Source: CBIHON01 sp966211965
Lineage (GTDB): Bacteria; Pseudomonadota; Gammaproteobacteria; Burkholderiales; Burkholderiaceae_D
Length of the DNA stretch: 64,000 bases
Assembly (NCBI GenBank): GCA_966211965.1
Contig: CBIHON010000016.1
Location: 1 to 64,000 of the forward strand
Direction: 5' to 3'
Part shown: piece after piece, positions 15,921 to 25,472 of the stretch
Numbering within the stretch: position 1 is the stretch's first letter
Layout: the number at the start of each line of letters is the position of its first letter
The notes under the pieces: generated by a model
Databases searched by the model: none
Told to the model about the DNA's origin: nothing
What the model saw: only the letters and a program-made list of their open reading frames with translations
Made by a program: the position numbers and the translations under genes

Positions 15921-18842
15921 ATGCCACAACCGGACCCTATGAACTGGCCCACCGGCGGCGGCAAGATGGGCGAGCGCATCCGCACCGCCAATTGGCCGGC
16001 AACCAGTCTTGGCCCAATCCAGACATGGCCGCACGCGCTCAAAGACGCAATCGACATCCTGCTTCGACTGCCGATGGCCGCCGCCTTGGCGTGGAGCGAG
16101 GACGGCATCATGATTTATAACGATGCTTGCGCTGCTTATGCGGAAACGCTCCGCCCGGCGCCGCTTGGCTGCAAGCTGGAAGAATGCTGGCCAGACAACG
16201 AGGAGTTCAGAAACAAGGTGCGCAAGGTGCGCCAGGACGGTCTGCCCATCGCCAGTTCGAACCAGGAAATGACGCTGCGCTACGACGACCAGGCCAGACG
16301 CATATGGCTGAGCGTGAACTATTCGCCGGTTCCCGGCGAGAGCGGCAATCCGGCTGGCGTGCTGGTGCTGTTCATCGACGATACCGAGCCTGTACAGGCA
16401 GAACAGGCGCTGCGCGAAAGCGAACAATGCCTGTCTGTGATCTTTGCGCGCGCGCAGGTCGGCTTATCCGTGATTTCGGCCAGAGGCCGCTTTCTGCGTG
16501 TCAATGACGAACTATGCCGCATGCTCGGACAATCGCGCAACGCACTCTTGAAATTGCGCGTACAGGATGTCACCCATCCGGACGACCTGGACAATACGCT
16601 GCAAGCAGTCCGGCGCCTGCTGACGACGGGGGAACCGGTATCGATCGATAAACACTATCTACGCCCCGACGGCACGCAAATGTTCTCCAACAGCATCATC
16701 TCGCGCCTTGAAAGCAGGAGCGGCCAGCCGTCGGTGCTTGCGGTGACGGTCGACCTCACCGAACGCAAACGGGTGCAGGATGCGCTGGCAGAAAGCGAGG
16801 CAAAGTTTCGCGCGCTGGCGGAAGCTTCTCCTGCGCTGATCTGGCAACTCGACCCGCGGGGCTTTGCCGTCTACATCAACCCGCGCTGCCATACGTTGCT
16901 CGGCGTTGCGGAAGAGGCCTTGCTCGGTTTCGGCTGGAAATCATTCATCCATCCCGAGGATTTCTCCGAATGGATGGCGCAATTGGACGAGGCGCTGCGC
17001 GATATGAAACCGACACAGCGCCGCTTGCGGGTCAAGGCCGCCGATGGCCAATGGCATTGGATGGAATCGCATGCCGCTCCCTTGTTCATCGCCGGCGGCA
17101 AGTACGCCGGCCATGTCGGCACGACCATCGACGTCAACGATGCCGCGCGCGCGCAGGAAGAGCTGCAAGTCAGTAATGAGCGCCTGAACCTGGCGCTGGA
17201 AGGTTCGGGCGACGGCGTGTGGGATTGGAATATGCAAACCGATGAAATCGTTTGTTCGCAACGGGCCAAGGAAATACTCGGTGTGGAAAAGCATGAAGGG
17301 CCGATCCGGTACAAGGATTGGGAAAAGCATGTGCATCCGCAAGACTTGTCCGCGGTTCTTACAGAATTGCGCGACTGCACGGAGGGGAAAAAGCACTACT
17401 TGAACATGGAATTCCGCATACGATACCGTAATGAAAGCTGGCGCTGGATACTGAAGCGCGCCATCGTCGTCAAGCGCGACGCCGGCAACAAGGCGCAGCG
17501 CATGACCGGTACCATCACCGACATTTCAGAGAAGCGGCGCTCGGATGAAGTGGTCTGGCATCACGCCAACTTCGACGCGCTCACCGGCCTGCCGAATCGC
17601 CGTCTGTTCCGCGACCGTCTTGATCATGAAGTCAGGAAAGCGCAGCGCACCGGCCTGCCGCTGGCCTTGCTGTTCATCGATCTCGACCGTTTCAAGGAAA
17701 CCAACGACGTGCTCGGCCATGATGTCGGCGACAAGGTACTGATCGAGGCCGGCAGGCGCATTCGCGTCTGCGTGCGCCAGTCCGACACGGTGGCGCGCCT
17801 GGGCGGCGACGAGTTTACCGCGATCCTGACCGAGCTGGACGGACTGGTTCATGTCGAGCCGGTCGCACGGAAAGTCAACGAGGCGCTGGCGACGCCCTAT
17901 CGCATCGGCAACGAGGTAATCCATCTTTCCGCCAGCATCGGCATCACACTGTATCCAAGCGATGCGGCTACGGCAGAAGACTTGATCCGCAATGCCGACC
18001 AGGCCATGTACGTGGCAAAGAACAGCGGACGAAACCAGTTCAGCTATTTCACGCCCTCCATGCAGCGCGAGGCGCAAGAACGCTCGCGCCTGATCGACGA
18101 ATTGCGCTATGCGCTCGGCCGCGATCAGTTGAAGGTGTACTTCCAGCCGATGGTCGAACTGGCCACCGGCCGCATAGTCAAGGCCGAAGCACTGCTGCGC
18201 TGGCGCCATCCGCGCCTGGGCATGCTCGAGCCGTTGCGCTTCATTCCGTTTGCCGAGGAGTCCGGCCTGATCGTCGAAATCGGCGACTGGGTGTTCCGGC
18301 AGGCGGCAGCCTGTTCCCGCAAATGGGGTGCGCGCTTGGGGAAACCGTTCCAGATCAGCGTCAACCAATCACCGGTCCAGTTTCATTCAAGAACGGATGA
18401 AGAGGACTGGCCGGCCTATCTGCGCCGCTTGGGGCTGACCGGCGGCAGCGTGTCGGTGGAAGTCACCGAAAACCTGCTGATCAATGCATCGCCGGCCGTG
18501 GCCGGCAAGCTGCTGCGATACCGCGACGCCGGCATCCAGGTCGCCCTCGATAATTTCGGCACCGGTTATTCCTCCATGTCTCATTTAAAACAATTCGACA
18601 TCGATTACCTGAAAATCGCCCCCTCGTTCATCCACAGCATGGTGACTGATGCGAATGACAGGGCGATCGTCAGGTCGGTGACCGCCATGGCGCATGAACT
18701 GGGATTGCAGGTAATTGCCGAAGGCATCGAAACGGCCGAACAGCAGGCTTTGCTGCTCGGTGTGCAGTGCGATTTCGGACAGGGATTCCTGTATGCGCAG
18801 GCTGCGCCGGCAGATGAGTTCGAACGCCTGTTGTCGATGTAA
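15921..18842 (+). CDS. PAS-GGDEF-EAL cyclic-di-GMP signalling protein
   Basis: About 973 residues from ATG 15921 (MPQPDPMNWP; AAAGGAA upstream). An earlier TTG at 15810 would add 37 residues. Three or four PAS/PAC sensory domains fill the first ~550 residues (PAC ends such as VTVDLTERKRVQDAL and GTITDISEKRRSDE). Then comes a GGDEF domain with intact RLGGDEF, and an EAL domain opening VYFQPMVELATGRIVKAEALLRW. No membrane segments are seen, so it is cytoplasmic. Both catalytic motifs look intact, so it may make or degrade c-di-GMP depending on the PAS input. It is monocistronic by spacing. Confidence 0.92.
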   Translation: MPQPDPMNWPTGGGKMGERIRTANWPATSLGPIQTWPHALKDAIDILLRLPMAAALAWSEDGIMIYNDACAAYAETLRPAPLGCKLEECWPDNEEFRNKVRKVRQDGLPIASSNQEMTLRYDDQARRIWLSVNYSPVPGESGNPAGVLVLFIDDTEPVQAEQALRESEQCLSVIFARAQVGLSVISARGRFLRVNDELCRMLGQSRNALLKLRVQDVTHPDDLDNTLQAVRRLLTTGEPVSIDKHYLRPDGTQMFSNSIISRLESRSGQPSVLAVTVDLTERKRVQDALAESEAKFRALAEASPALIWQLDPRGFAVYINPRCHTLLGVAEEALLGFGWKSFIHPEDFSEWMAQLDEALRDMKPTQRRLRVKAADGQWHWMESHAAPLFIAGGKYAGHVGTTIDVNDAARAQEELQVSNERLNLALEGSGDGVWDWNMQTDEIVCSQRAKEILGVEKHEGPIRYKDWEKHVHPQDLSAVLTELRDCTEGKKHYLNMEFRIRYRNESWRWILKRAIVVKRDAGNKAQRMTGTITDISEKRRSDEVVWHHANFDALTGLPNRRLFRDRLDHEVRKAQRTGLPLALLFIDLDRFKETNDVLGHDVGDKVLIEAGRRIRVCVRQSDTVARLGGDEFTAILTELDGLVHVEPVARKVNEALATPYRIGNEVIHLSASIGITLYPSDAATAEDLIRNADQAMYVAKNSGRNQFSYFTPSMQREAQERSRLIDELRYALGRDQLKVYFQPMVELATGRIVKAEALLRWRHPRLGMLEPLRFIPFAEESGLIVEIGDWVFRQAAACSRKWGARLGKPFQISVNQSPVQFHSRTDEEDWPAYLRRLGLTGGSVSVEVTENLLINASPAVAGKLLRYRDAGIQVALDNFGTGYSSMSHLKQFDIDYLKIAPSFIHSMVTDANDRAIVRSVTAMAHELGLQVIAEGIETAEQQALLLGVQCDFGQGFLYAQAAPADEFERLLSM

Positions 18843-18957
18843 GAACCCGCCCTGCCGGCCCGTACTTGTTGCAGATTGTCAGCGCTCCTGCACATCCGCT
18901 GAACCAGTCCCGGTTGCGGCGGTCACTTGATGAGTCAAAGGTTTTCAGGACATCGCA

Positions 18958-20133
18958 ATGAGCAAGAAAATCGTGTTGCTGTTGCAGGGCGGCGGCGCGC
19001 TCGGCGCTTTTCAATGCGGCGCCTGGCGAGCGATCTCCTCTTTCATCCGGGACAATGGACACGAGCTGGCGGCAGTGGTCGGCGCTTCGATCGGTGCGAT
19101 CAATGCCGGCTTGATCGCGCGCCATTGCCGGGATGCCGATGGCGGAAGCGGCTTGCTGCTGGATTTCTGGCGCAACAGGCTGGCCACCGTCCCGTTCCCG
19201 TTCATTCCCTTGCCGGAAGAGTACTGGCGTTCGTGGAATGGATTTCTCACCGGCGCCTTGCTGGGAAACCCTGCACTGTTTGCGCCGGCCTATCAGCATT
19301 GGAACCCGATCGGCGACATGTTCCGCTTCCAGATGCCACTTTACCGGACGCATCGTGCGGTGCATACGCTGGCTCAGGTGTTCGGGGATTATCGCGGCAT
19401 GGCGCCTTTGCTGGCGGTGGCGGCAAGTGACGTGCAATCGGGTGAAGGCGTGCTGTTCGACAGTGCAAGCCGGACCATTACGCCCGGATTGCTGGCGGCC
19501 GGCATCGCGATACCGCTGCTGTTTCCGCCGGCGGAAATCGATGGGCGACGGTACTGGGACTTCGAGATGCGCAGCAATACACTGCTGCCGAGCGTATTTG
19601 GCCTGTTGCGCCGGGCCTTGCCGGCGTCCGAGGCACCGCAGGATTACCTTGTGATAGTGGTGGATATGTTCCGGCCCGAAACGAAAAAATTGCCGGTCAG
19701 CGCTATCGATTCGTACTATCGTTTGCTCAATATCGTTCTGGGCAACAAACTAGGCAACGACTACCGCGCATTCGAGGTCGGCAATGCGTATCTGGGCGCG
19801 ATCGAGCGCATTCACCACCTTGCCGGCCAGTACCGCCATTCCCCTCTTGCGGCAGCCATCGAAGAGGAATATCAAAAACTGCTGGCTGCGCGACATGCCC
19901 GTGTCGAACTCCTGCACATCGGCCGCGAGCAGTTTAAATATGAACACATTTCGCGCGACTTTGACTATTCGCCGCAATACATCGCGCGCCTGATCGAGCA
20001 AGGTTTCGAGAACGCATCGAACGTGCTGGAAAGTTATCAGGAAAATCTTGCCGCCGACAAAGAACCAGAGGCAGAGACCATGGGCAGTACCCCTCGCAGA
20101 ATCGATGGGGCAAGAAGCGCTGGTTCGCATTGA
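18958..20133 (+). CDS. Patatin-like phospholipase (DUF3734 type)
   Basis: A 391-residue serine hydrolase. The oxyanion loop QGGGALGAFQCG is at residues 9-20 and the nucleophile elbow GASIGAINAG follows near residue 42. The dyad aspartate would be in YWDFEMRSNT, where most patatins have D-G-G/A. The Asp is kept but the next two residues differ. The C-terminal EQFKYEHISRDFDYSPQYIARL block marks the DUF3734 branch. It is probably a membrane-lipid acyl hydrolase in the cytoplasm; there is no signal peptide. AGGACATCGCA precedes the ATG. Confidence 0.85.
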   Translation: MSKKIVLLLQGGGALGAFQCGAWRAISSFIRDNGHELAAVVGASIGAINAGLIARHCRDADGGSGLLLDFWRNRLATVPFPFIPLPEEYWRSWNGFLTGALLGNPALFAPAYQHWNPIGDMFRFQMPLYRTHRAVHTLAQVFGDYRGMAPLLAVAASDVQSGEGVLFDSASRTITPGLLAAGIAIPLLFPPAEIDGRRYWDFEMRSNTLLPSVFGLLRRALPASEAPQDYLVIVVDMFRPETKKLPVSAIDSYYRLLNIVLGNKLGNDYRAFEVGNAYLGAIERIHHLAGQYRHSPLAAAIEEEYQKLLAARHARVELLHIGREQFKYEHISRDFDYSPQYIARLIEQGFENASNVLESYQENLAADKEPEAETMGSTPRRIDGARSAGSH

Positions 20134-20221
20134 TACCTCAATACCTCAACTGCCCGCCATGATCTTGCGAGCCGTTGGAAAATTACGTGATGAAGCGATT
20201 GAATTATTTTAGGAGGCATGC

Positions 20222-20692
20222 GTGTGGGCGATACAAAGTTGGGAAACCATTCAGCGGGAATTTTCCGATCTGGGCGATCCATCGGACGTCACCCGAGTCT
20301 TTATCCGCCTCCTGGTCGCGATGGTCCTTGGCGCCCTTCTTGGGTATGAGCGAGAAGCGGCTGGCGCCGCCGCCGGACTTCGCACGCATATGCTGGTATC
20401 GCTCGGCTCCGCCCTCTTTATATTGGTCCCCGCACAAGCAGGCATGTCTCTGGCTGACATGTCCCGTGTATTGCAGGGAATGACAGCCGGCGTGGGCTTT
20501 TTGGGTGCCGGTGCAATTATCAAACTAAGGAATGAACATCAAATCAAGGGACTGACGACCGCGGCAGGGATTTGGCTTACCGCAGCAGTAGGCGTCGCGG
20601 CAGGAATGGGGCTGGAAGCCACTTCGGTTCTCAGCACTTTGTTCGCATTGATTGTTCTCTCGTTGACACGGTTTTTCAAAAACAAACATTGA
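20222..20692 (+). CDS. Short MgtC/SapB-family membrane protein
   Basis: A 156-residue MgtC-like protein from a GTG start with AGGAGG 6-11 nt upstream. Four membrane helices are visible, with the family motif LGALLGYEREAAGAAAGLRTHMLV and GMTAGVGFLGAGAIIKL. It lacks the ~80-residue soluble C-terminal domain seen in the second paralogue at 54172-54864. MgtC relatives are linked to Mg2+ limitation and to regulation of ATP synthase. Its position directly upstream of the complex I operon is notable, but 164 nt of spacer separate them. Confidence 0.82.
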   Translation: MWAIQSWETIQREFSDLGDPSDVTRVFIRLLVAMVLGALLGYEREAAGAAAGLRTHMLVSLGSALFILVPAQAGMSLADMSRVLQGMTAGVGFLGAGAIIKLRNEHQIKGLTTAAGIWLTAAVGVAAGMGLEATSVLSTLFALIVLSLTRFFKNKH

Positions 20693-20733
20693 GTCGTTAT
20701 TCCGCACAGGAGAAAACCCTTGCGGTCCAACGT

Positions 20734-20796
20734 TCCCTACAACAGGCATCAAGGATTCCCGATAGCCGCGCAATGCGGATCGCCCTACTTTGTAGC
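20734..20796 (+). repeat. 63-nt nuo-associated element, copy 1 (upstream of nuoA)
   Basis: This shares TCCCTACA, then ATTCCCGATAGCCGCGCA and CGCCCTACTTT, with 23776-23840 and 31642-31705. It lies 61 nt before the nuoA start codon. The copy upstream of the intact nuoE contains a perfect AGGGCGG-G-CCGCCCT palindrome; here it is degenerate. It could be a promoter/operator region or a REP-like dispersed repeat. Confidence 0.6.
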
Positions 20797-20856
20797 TTCA
20801 CGTGTGAGGCTGGTGGTTTGTCATGCAGTCACCCTGATTCAGCGAAAGGACGCTCC

Positions 20857-21267
20857 TTGGATATCCCCGCAACTCAATCGCCCGCCCTCTGGCCCCTGGC
20901 CGTCTACTTTCTGCTCGTCATCGTGCTGATGGCGGGCATCGTAACGCTGTCTTACCTCAGCGGCGAGCGCCATACCGCGCGCGCGGCCGATGAACCTTTT
21001 GAATCGGGCATGGAGCCGACCGGTTCCGCGCGTTTGCGCCTGTCGGCCCGGTTTTACCTGATCGCCATGTTCTTCGTGATCTTCGACGTCGAAGCCCTGT
21101 TTCTTTACGCATGGGCCATTGCCGTGCGCGAAGCGGGCTGGGCTGCCTATGTGGAGGCGCTGGTATTCATCGGCATCCTGCTGGCCGGGCTGGCGTATCT
21201 ATGGCGGCTGGGCGCCCTGGAATGGGGCGGAAGCGAGCGTCTTCTACAGCAGAAAGGAAAAGCATGA
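20857..21267 (+). CDS. nuoA: NADH-quinone oxidoreductase subunit A
   Basis: A 136-residue membrane-arm subunit with three transmembrane helices. Family blocks are PFESGMEPTGSARLRLSARF, FYLIAMFFVIFDVEALFLYAWA and LAGLAYLWRLGALEW. TTG at 20857 is proposed as start because GAAAGGA lies 7 nt upstream and the length then matches the family. An ATG at 20773 falls inside the repeat element. It sits at the membrane junction of complex I near the quinone channel. It overlaps nuoB as ATGA. The sequence resembles the Escherichia-type protein more than the usual betaproteobacterial one, as I recall those families. Confidence 0.9.
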   Translation: MDIPATQSPALWPLAVYFLLVIVLMAGIVTLSYLSGERHTARAADEPFESGMEPTGSARLRLSARFYLIAMFFVIFDVEALFLYAWAIAVREAGWAAYVEALVFIGILLAGLAYLWRLGALEWGGSERLLQQKGKA

Positions 21268-21932
21268 TGCGCTGGCATTTGAGCAAGGCAAAACCCAAGA
21301 CGCCGGCAGAGCAGGACGGCGCCCGCATGGAACAGGTGGTGCGCCGCAGCGTGCTGCTGGCGCGCCTGGAAGACCTGATCGCCTGGGGCCGCAAGAATTC
21401 CGTCTGGCCTTACAACTTCGGCCTGTCTTGCTGCTATGTCGAAATGGCGACCTCTTTTACCAGCAAGTACGATATCGCCCGCTTCGGCGCCGAGGTGATC
21501 CGCGCCTCGCCGCGCGAAGCCGACCTGATCGTGGTGTCCGGCACCGTGTTCATCAAGATGGCGCCGGTTCTGCAACGCCTGTACGACCAGATGCTGGAGC
21601 CGCGCTGGGTCATCTCGATGGGTTCGTGCGCCAATTCCGGCGGCATGTACGACATCTATAGCGTGGTTCAGGGCGTCGATAAATTCCTGCCGGTGGATGT
21701 CTATGTGCCGGGCTGTCCGCCGCGTCCCGATGCCTTCATGGAAGGGTTGAACCTGCTGCAGGATGCCATCGGCAAGGAGCGCAGGCCTTTGAGCTGGGTG
21801 ATCGGCCCGCAAGGCGTGGAAAAGCCGGACCGGCCGTCGCAACGCGATCGCAAGCGGGAGGCGCGCATGCGGATGACGGACTTGCGTTCTCCCGATGAAG
21901 CAGTGCAAGAAACACCGAAGCAGACCGGATGA
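21264..21932 (+). CDS. nuoB: NADH-quinone oxidoreductase subunit B
   Basis: A 222-residue subunit carrying the terminal [4Fe-4S] cluster N2 that passes electrons to quinone. The ligands are visible in LSCCYVEM, GSCANSGG and VPGCPPRP. The C-terminal tail KREARMRMTDLRSPDE resembles the enterobacterial form. The ATG overlaps the nuoA stop (ATGA), and the 3' end overlaps nuoCD. No signal peptide; it sits in the peripheral arm on the cytoplasmic face. Confidence 0.95.
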   Translation: MMRWHLSKAKPKTPAEQDGARMEQVVRRSVLLARLEDLIAWGRKNSVWPYNFGLSCCYVEMATSFTSKYDIARFGAEVIRASPREADLIVVSGTVFIKMAPVLQRLYDQMLEPRWVISMGSCANSGGMYDIYSVVQGVDKFLPVDVYVPGCPPRPDAFMEGLNLLQDAIGKERRPLSWVIGPQGVEKPDRPSQRDRKREARMRMTDLRSPDEAVQETPKQTG

Positions 21933-23680
21933 ATCCGCTCTCAATCGACATCGTCGAAGATTTGCAAAGCCGCAACGGTGCAGCGATCACTGCAATCCAA
22001 CCGACCCGCGACGGCATTCCTACGCTATGGGTCGCCAGGGACAAGGTGCAGGAAATCTTGCGCTGCCTGAAACAGGACGTCGAGCGCCCCTACCGCATGC
22101 TCTACGACCTCAGCGCCATCGACGAACGGGTCCGCACGCATCGCGCCGACCAACCGGCGAGCGACTTCACCGTGGTCTATCACCTGCTGTCCTTCGAGCG
22201 CAATACCGACATCCGCCTCAAAGTGGCGCTCGCGGCGGACGATGCGAAGCTGCCGACCGCGACCGCTATCTGGGCCAACGCGAACTGGTACGAGCGTGAG
22301 GTATGGGACATGTTCGGCATCGTCTTCGAAGGCCATCCGCACCTGCGCCGCATCCTGATGCCGCCGACCTGGCAAGGCCACCCGCTGCGCAAGGACCATC
22401 CGGCGCGCGCCACCGAAATGACGGCCTTCAGCCTGCCTGAGGAAAGGGAAGAGGCGGAACTGGAAGCGCTGCGCTTTCGTCCGGAAGAATGGGGCATGCG
22501 GCGCTCGCACGCCGGCACCGATTTCATGTTCCTCAACCTGGGGCCGAACCATCCGAGCGTGCACGGCGTGTTCCGCATCGTGCTGCAACTGGACGGCGAG
22601 CAGATCGTCGACGCCGTGCCCGACATCGGCTATCACCACCGCGCCGCCGAAAAAATGGGCGAGCGCCAGACCTGGCATACCTACATTCCCTACACCGACC
22701 GGGTCGATTACCTGGGCGGCGTGATGAACAATCTGCCCTATGTGCTGGCGGTGGAAACGCTGGCCGGCATCGAAGTGCCCGAGCGAGTGAAGGTCATCCG
22801 CGTGATGCTGGCGGAACTCTTCCGCATCGCCAACCACCTGGTGTTCTACGGCACCTTCGCCCAGGATATCGGGGCGCTGTCGCCGGTGTTTTTCATGTTC
22901 ACCGACCGCGAGAGGATATTCGATATCGTCGAAGCCATTTGCGGCGGGCGCATGCATCCGAGCTGGTTTCGCATCGGCGGCGTGGCGCAGGATCTGCCTC
23001 GGGGTTGGGATCGCCTGGTGCGCGACTTCCTGGACTATCTGCCGCCGCGCCTGGCGGAATACGACAAGATCGCCTTGGGCAACCGCATCCTGAAGCAACG
23101 CAGCCGCGGCATCGGCAGCTACACCATCGAACAGGCGATCGAATGGGGCGTGACCGGCCCCAACCTGCGGGCCTGCGGCTTCGACTGGGATTTCCGCAAG
23201 CGCAGGCCCTACTCGGGCTACGAGCAATTCGAGTTCGACATCCCGACCGGCCAGCACGGCGATTGCTACGACCGTTGCGCCGTGCACATCGAAGAGATGC
23301 GCCAAAGCCTGCGCATCATCCGGCAGTGCGTCGACAACATGCCGGCCGGCTCGCACAAGGCCGACCATCCGTTGACGACGCCGCCGCGCAAGGAACGTAC
23401 GATGCATGACATCGAAACCTTGATCACCCATTTTCTGGGCGTAAGCTGGGGGCCGGTGATACCGCCGGGCGAAGCCTTCATCGGCATCGAGGCGACCAAG
23501 GGCAACAACGGCTATTACCTGGTCAGCGACGGCAGCACCATGCCCTACCGTGTGCGTATCCGCACGCCATCGTTTCCGCATCTGCAAATCATCCCGGCGA
23601 TCAGCCGCGGCTTGATGGTGGCGGATTTGATCGCGATTCTGGGGAGTATCGATTTCGTGATGTCGGACGTGGATCGGTGA
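21929..23680 (+). CDS. nuoCD: NADH-quinone oxidoreductase fused subunits C and D
   Basis: A 583-residue fusion. NuoC occupies about residues 1-180 (YRMLYDLSAIDER, NANWYEREVWDMFGIVFEGH), and NuoD follows from about 195 (FLNLGPNHPSVHGVFRIVLQ, GYHHRAAEKMGERQ) and ends IDFVMSDVDR. NuoD shapes the quinone site with NuoB. The C-D fusion is characteristic of Escherichia-type operons; most betaproteobacterial housekeeping operons have separate nuoC and nuoD. It overlaps nuoB by 4 nt. The next nuo gene in the intact order, nuoE, is displaced by about 8 kb. Confidence 0.95.
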   Translation: MNPLSIDIVEDLQSRNGAAITAIQPTRDGIPTLWVARDKVQEILRCLKQDVERPYRMLYDLSAIDERVRTHRADQPASDFTVVYHLLSFERNTDIRLKVALAADDAKLPTATAIWANANWYEREVWDMFGIVFEGHPHLRRILMPPTWQGHPLRKDHPARATEMTAFSLPEEREEAELEALRFRPEEWGMRRSHAGTDFMFLNLGPNHPSVHGVFRIVLQLDGEQIVDAVPDIGYHHRAAEKMGERQTWHTYIPYTDRVDYLGGVMNNLPYVLAVETLAGIEVPERVKVIRVMLAELFRIANHLVFYGTFAQDIGALSPVFFMFTDRERIFDIVEAICGGRMHPSWFRIGGVAQDLPRGWDRLVRDFLDYLPPRLAEYDKIALGNRILKQRSRGIGSYTIEQAIEWGVTGPNLRACGFDWDFRKRRPYSGYEQFEFDIPTGQHGDCYDRCAVHIEEMRQSLRIIRQCVDNMPAGSHKADHPLTTPPRKERTMHDIETLITHFLGVSWGPVIPPGEAFIGIEATKGNNGYYLVSDGSTMPYRVRIRTPSFPHLQIIPAISRGLMVADLIAILGSIDFVMSDVDR

Positions 23681-23733
23681 GCGTTCTGCCACCTGCCCCG
23701 CCATCTACCGTTTCACTCCACCCCAGCTATCGC

Positions 23734-24012
23734 CGGGCCCGACATTGAGCAATTGCCGCCCGCTCGATCAAACCCTCCCTACAACCCCCATCTAGAATTC
23801 CCGATAGGCGCACATGGCGGGCCGACCTACTTTAGAAGCTGGGTCGATAAACCCGTCAAGGAGCCCCATGCCGAGCGAACAGGAAAGACAAGCCGTCGAA
23901 GCCGAGTTGAAGCACTACCCGAACCGCCGCGCCGTCTGCATCGACGCGCTCAAGATCGTGCACGCGCATCGCGGCTGGGTATCGGACCAGGGCATTGCCG
24001 ACGTGGCGGAAC
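23734..24012. repeat. Left copy of ~280-bp direct repeat flanking the insert
   Basis: This runs from CGACATTGAGCAATTG through the nuoCD-nuoE spacer into codon 48 of nuoE, and matches 31596-31882. The coding part differs at about seven positions in 144; the spacer is more diverged. It contains copy 2 of the 63-nt element (23776-23840). It marks the left border of the foreign segment. Confidence 0.85.
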
Positions 24013-25103
24013 ATGCTATTGACGCCCATGCCGCATGTACCGAAATCGACGGCACGTTCTATGAAAATGAAGTCCCGCCTTTCGTTGAAAGCGCGTTGGA
24101 AACTCTCTACGGCAATATTTACTCGTCACTTGCCGAATGGCGTTTGTCCGGCGCCATTAAAGACGCAAGCACGTTTGTGCTGTGCGAGGATGGAAAGCTT
24201 AAAGCAGTGCTTCTTTTTCGGCGTGAAAAGAACCGGCTCGTCGTTCTGAACGAAGTGGTCACGATCAATTGCGATGATGTGCATCACTTTGCGCGTTGCG
24301 TCTTTGCCGCTTTCGATGAGGTGACTGTCATCACATTCAGGGCGATTGAAACGGATGTTCAAAGATTGCCGTTTCCATTTCAGCGCGTGAACTATTCCGA
24401 AGACATCGTCGTGCCCTTGCCAAGTACCGAGGCAGAGTATTTGGCGAGCCTCGGCAATGCGACCCGCAAGAATTTGAACCGTCATCGCAATCGGCTCATG
24501 CGGGATTTTCCCTCCTTCGACTGCCACGTTTACGAACGCGAGGAAATACGCGAAGAGCATGTTCGTGCCATCGTCAAATTCAACCAAGAAAGGATGGCCC
24601 GCAAGAACAAGTCATCCGGCTTCGACGAACACCGCACGCAACGACTTATTTCGCTCGCGAAAACGCATGGCTTCGCCTGGGTGGCAACGATTGATGGCCG
24701 AGTCTGCGCGGGCGCACTCTGCTTTTGCATCGGTCCCCATTACTTCATGGAGCTCAGTTCTCATGATTATGCGTATGACGAGTATCGGCTCGGAACGCTT
24801 TGCTGTTATCGCGCCATTTGCGCTTCGATAGCCCGCGGCGGAAGCGAGCTGCACTTGCTTTGGGGACGCAACGAATACAAATACATGCTGAAGGGCGTTC
24901 AGCGCAACCTGGATATTCTGGTTATTTATCGAGACGGCATGCACCTGCTGCGCAATGGGAATTTGGCCTGCAAGACCGCCATTCAAGGCTATATCCGCCA
25001 GATGAAGTTGTGGGTGCAGCGCAAGATGAATCAGAGCGGCTCGATCGCACGAGCTGTCATCAATGCAGCCGATCTATTCATCGCGAAGCGACTGGGGCAG
25101 TGA
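23868..25103 (+). CDS. Chimera: NuoE N-terminus (48 aa) fused to CelD/BcsL-like GNAT acetyltransferase
   Basis: 411 residues. Residues 1-48 are the NuoE start (MPSEQERQAVEAELKHYPNR ... GIADVAE), after which the frame runs without a stop into a GNAT-fold protein of the exopolysaccharide-associated CelD/BcsL group. Marks of that part include YGNIYSSLAEWRLSG, VLNEVVTI, ATRKNLNRHRNRLMRDFPSF, and a C-terminal GRNEYKYMLKG motif. Such enzymes acylate sugars or amino sugars. The NuoE part lacks all four cluster cysteines, so it has no redox role. The nuoE ribosome site (AAGGAG) is kept, so the enzyme is probably translated from the nuo transcript. The original acetyltransferase start is lost or internal. 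Confidence 0.85.
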   Translation: MPSEQERQAVEAELKHYPNRRAVCIDALKIVHAHRGWVSDQGIADVAEHAIDAHAACTEIDGTFYENEVPPFVESALETLYGNIYSSLAEWRLSGAIKDASTFVLCEDGKLKAVLLFRREKNRLVVLNEVVTINCDDVHHFARCVFAAFDEVTVITFRAIETDVQRLPFPFQRVNYSEDIVVPLPSTEAEYLASLGNATRKNLNRHRNRLMRDFPSFDCHVYEREEIREEHVRAIVKFNQERMARKNKSSGFDEHRTQRLISLAKTHGFAWVATIDGRVCAGALCFCIGPHYFMELSSHDYAYDEYRLGTLCCYRAICASIARGGSELHLLWGRNEYKYMLKGVQRNLDILVIYRDGMHLLRNGNLACKTAIQGYIRQMKLWVQRKMNQSGSIARAVINAADLFIAKRLGQ

Positions 25104-25472
25104 CTCGCGGGTTATCGGCAAGGACCAAGCTAAACTGCATCTACTGTTCCATTGCCCCCTAAATCAACGCTCACGCTTTTTCCTGATCGGCGCGTCGCGC
25201 CAGGATCACACTCGTCCGCATCACCCCCAATAGCCCGGGTCGTACCGCCGGCAGCCATCAATTCGCGACGGCATCTCGCATAAGACCAGTTGAACTATAG
25301 CTGGCACGGAAACTCATCAAGGCGAACGCACGCGGCTTTCGTAACTTTGCCACTTATCGGGTACGAATTCTGCAGGTGGGATTTGAGCGTTGGGTAGGAA
25401 AAAATCACAGGAATTTTGATGAAGAACCGAATTTTATTAAGATCCTTGCCCTTTTGATGCTACAGCTTGAGA
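25104..25472. other. Spacer between two convergent genes
   Basis: About 370 bases separating the chimeric acetyltransferase from the convergent SGNH gene. I see no gene, no clear terminator hairpin and no RNA. Confidence 0.4.

Noticed and set aside
20773..20859. ATG at 20773 as the nuoA start
   Set aside because: It lies inside the repeated 63-nt element and would add 28 residues unlike any NuoA; TTG 20857 has a ribosome site at proper spacing.
22025..23704. Long minus-strand open frame (559 codons) opposite nuoCD
   Set aside because: It lies wholly on the antisense of a clear gene in GC-rich DNA, its protein is His/Arg/Gln-rich and low in family character, and it has no ribosome site.
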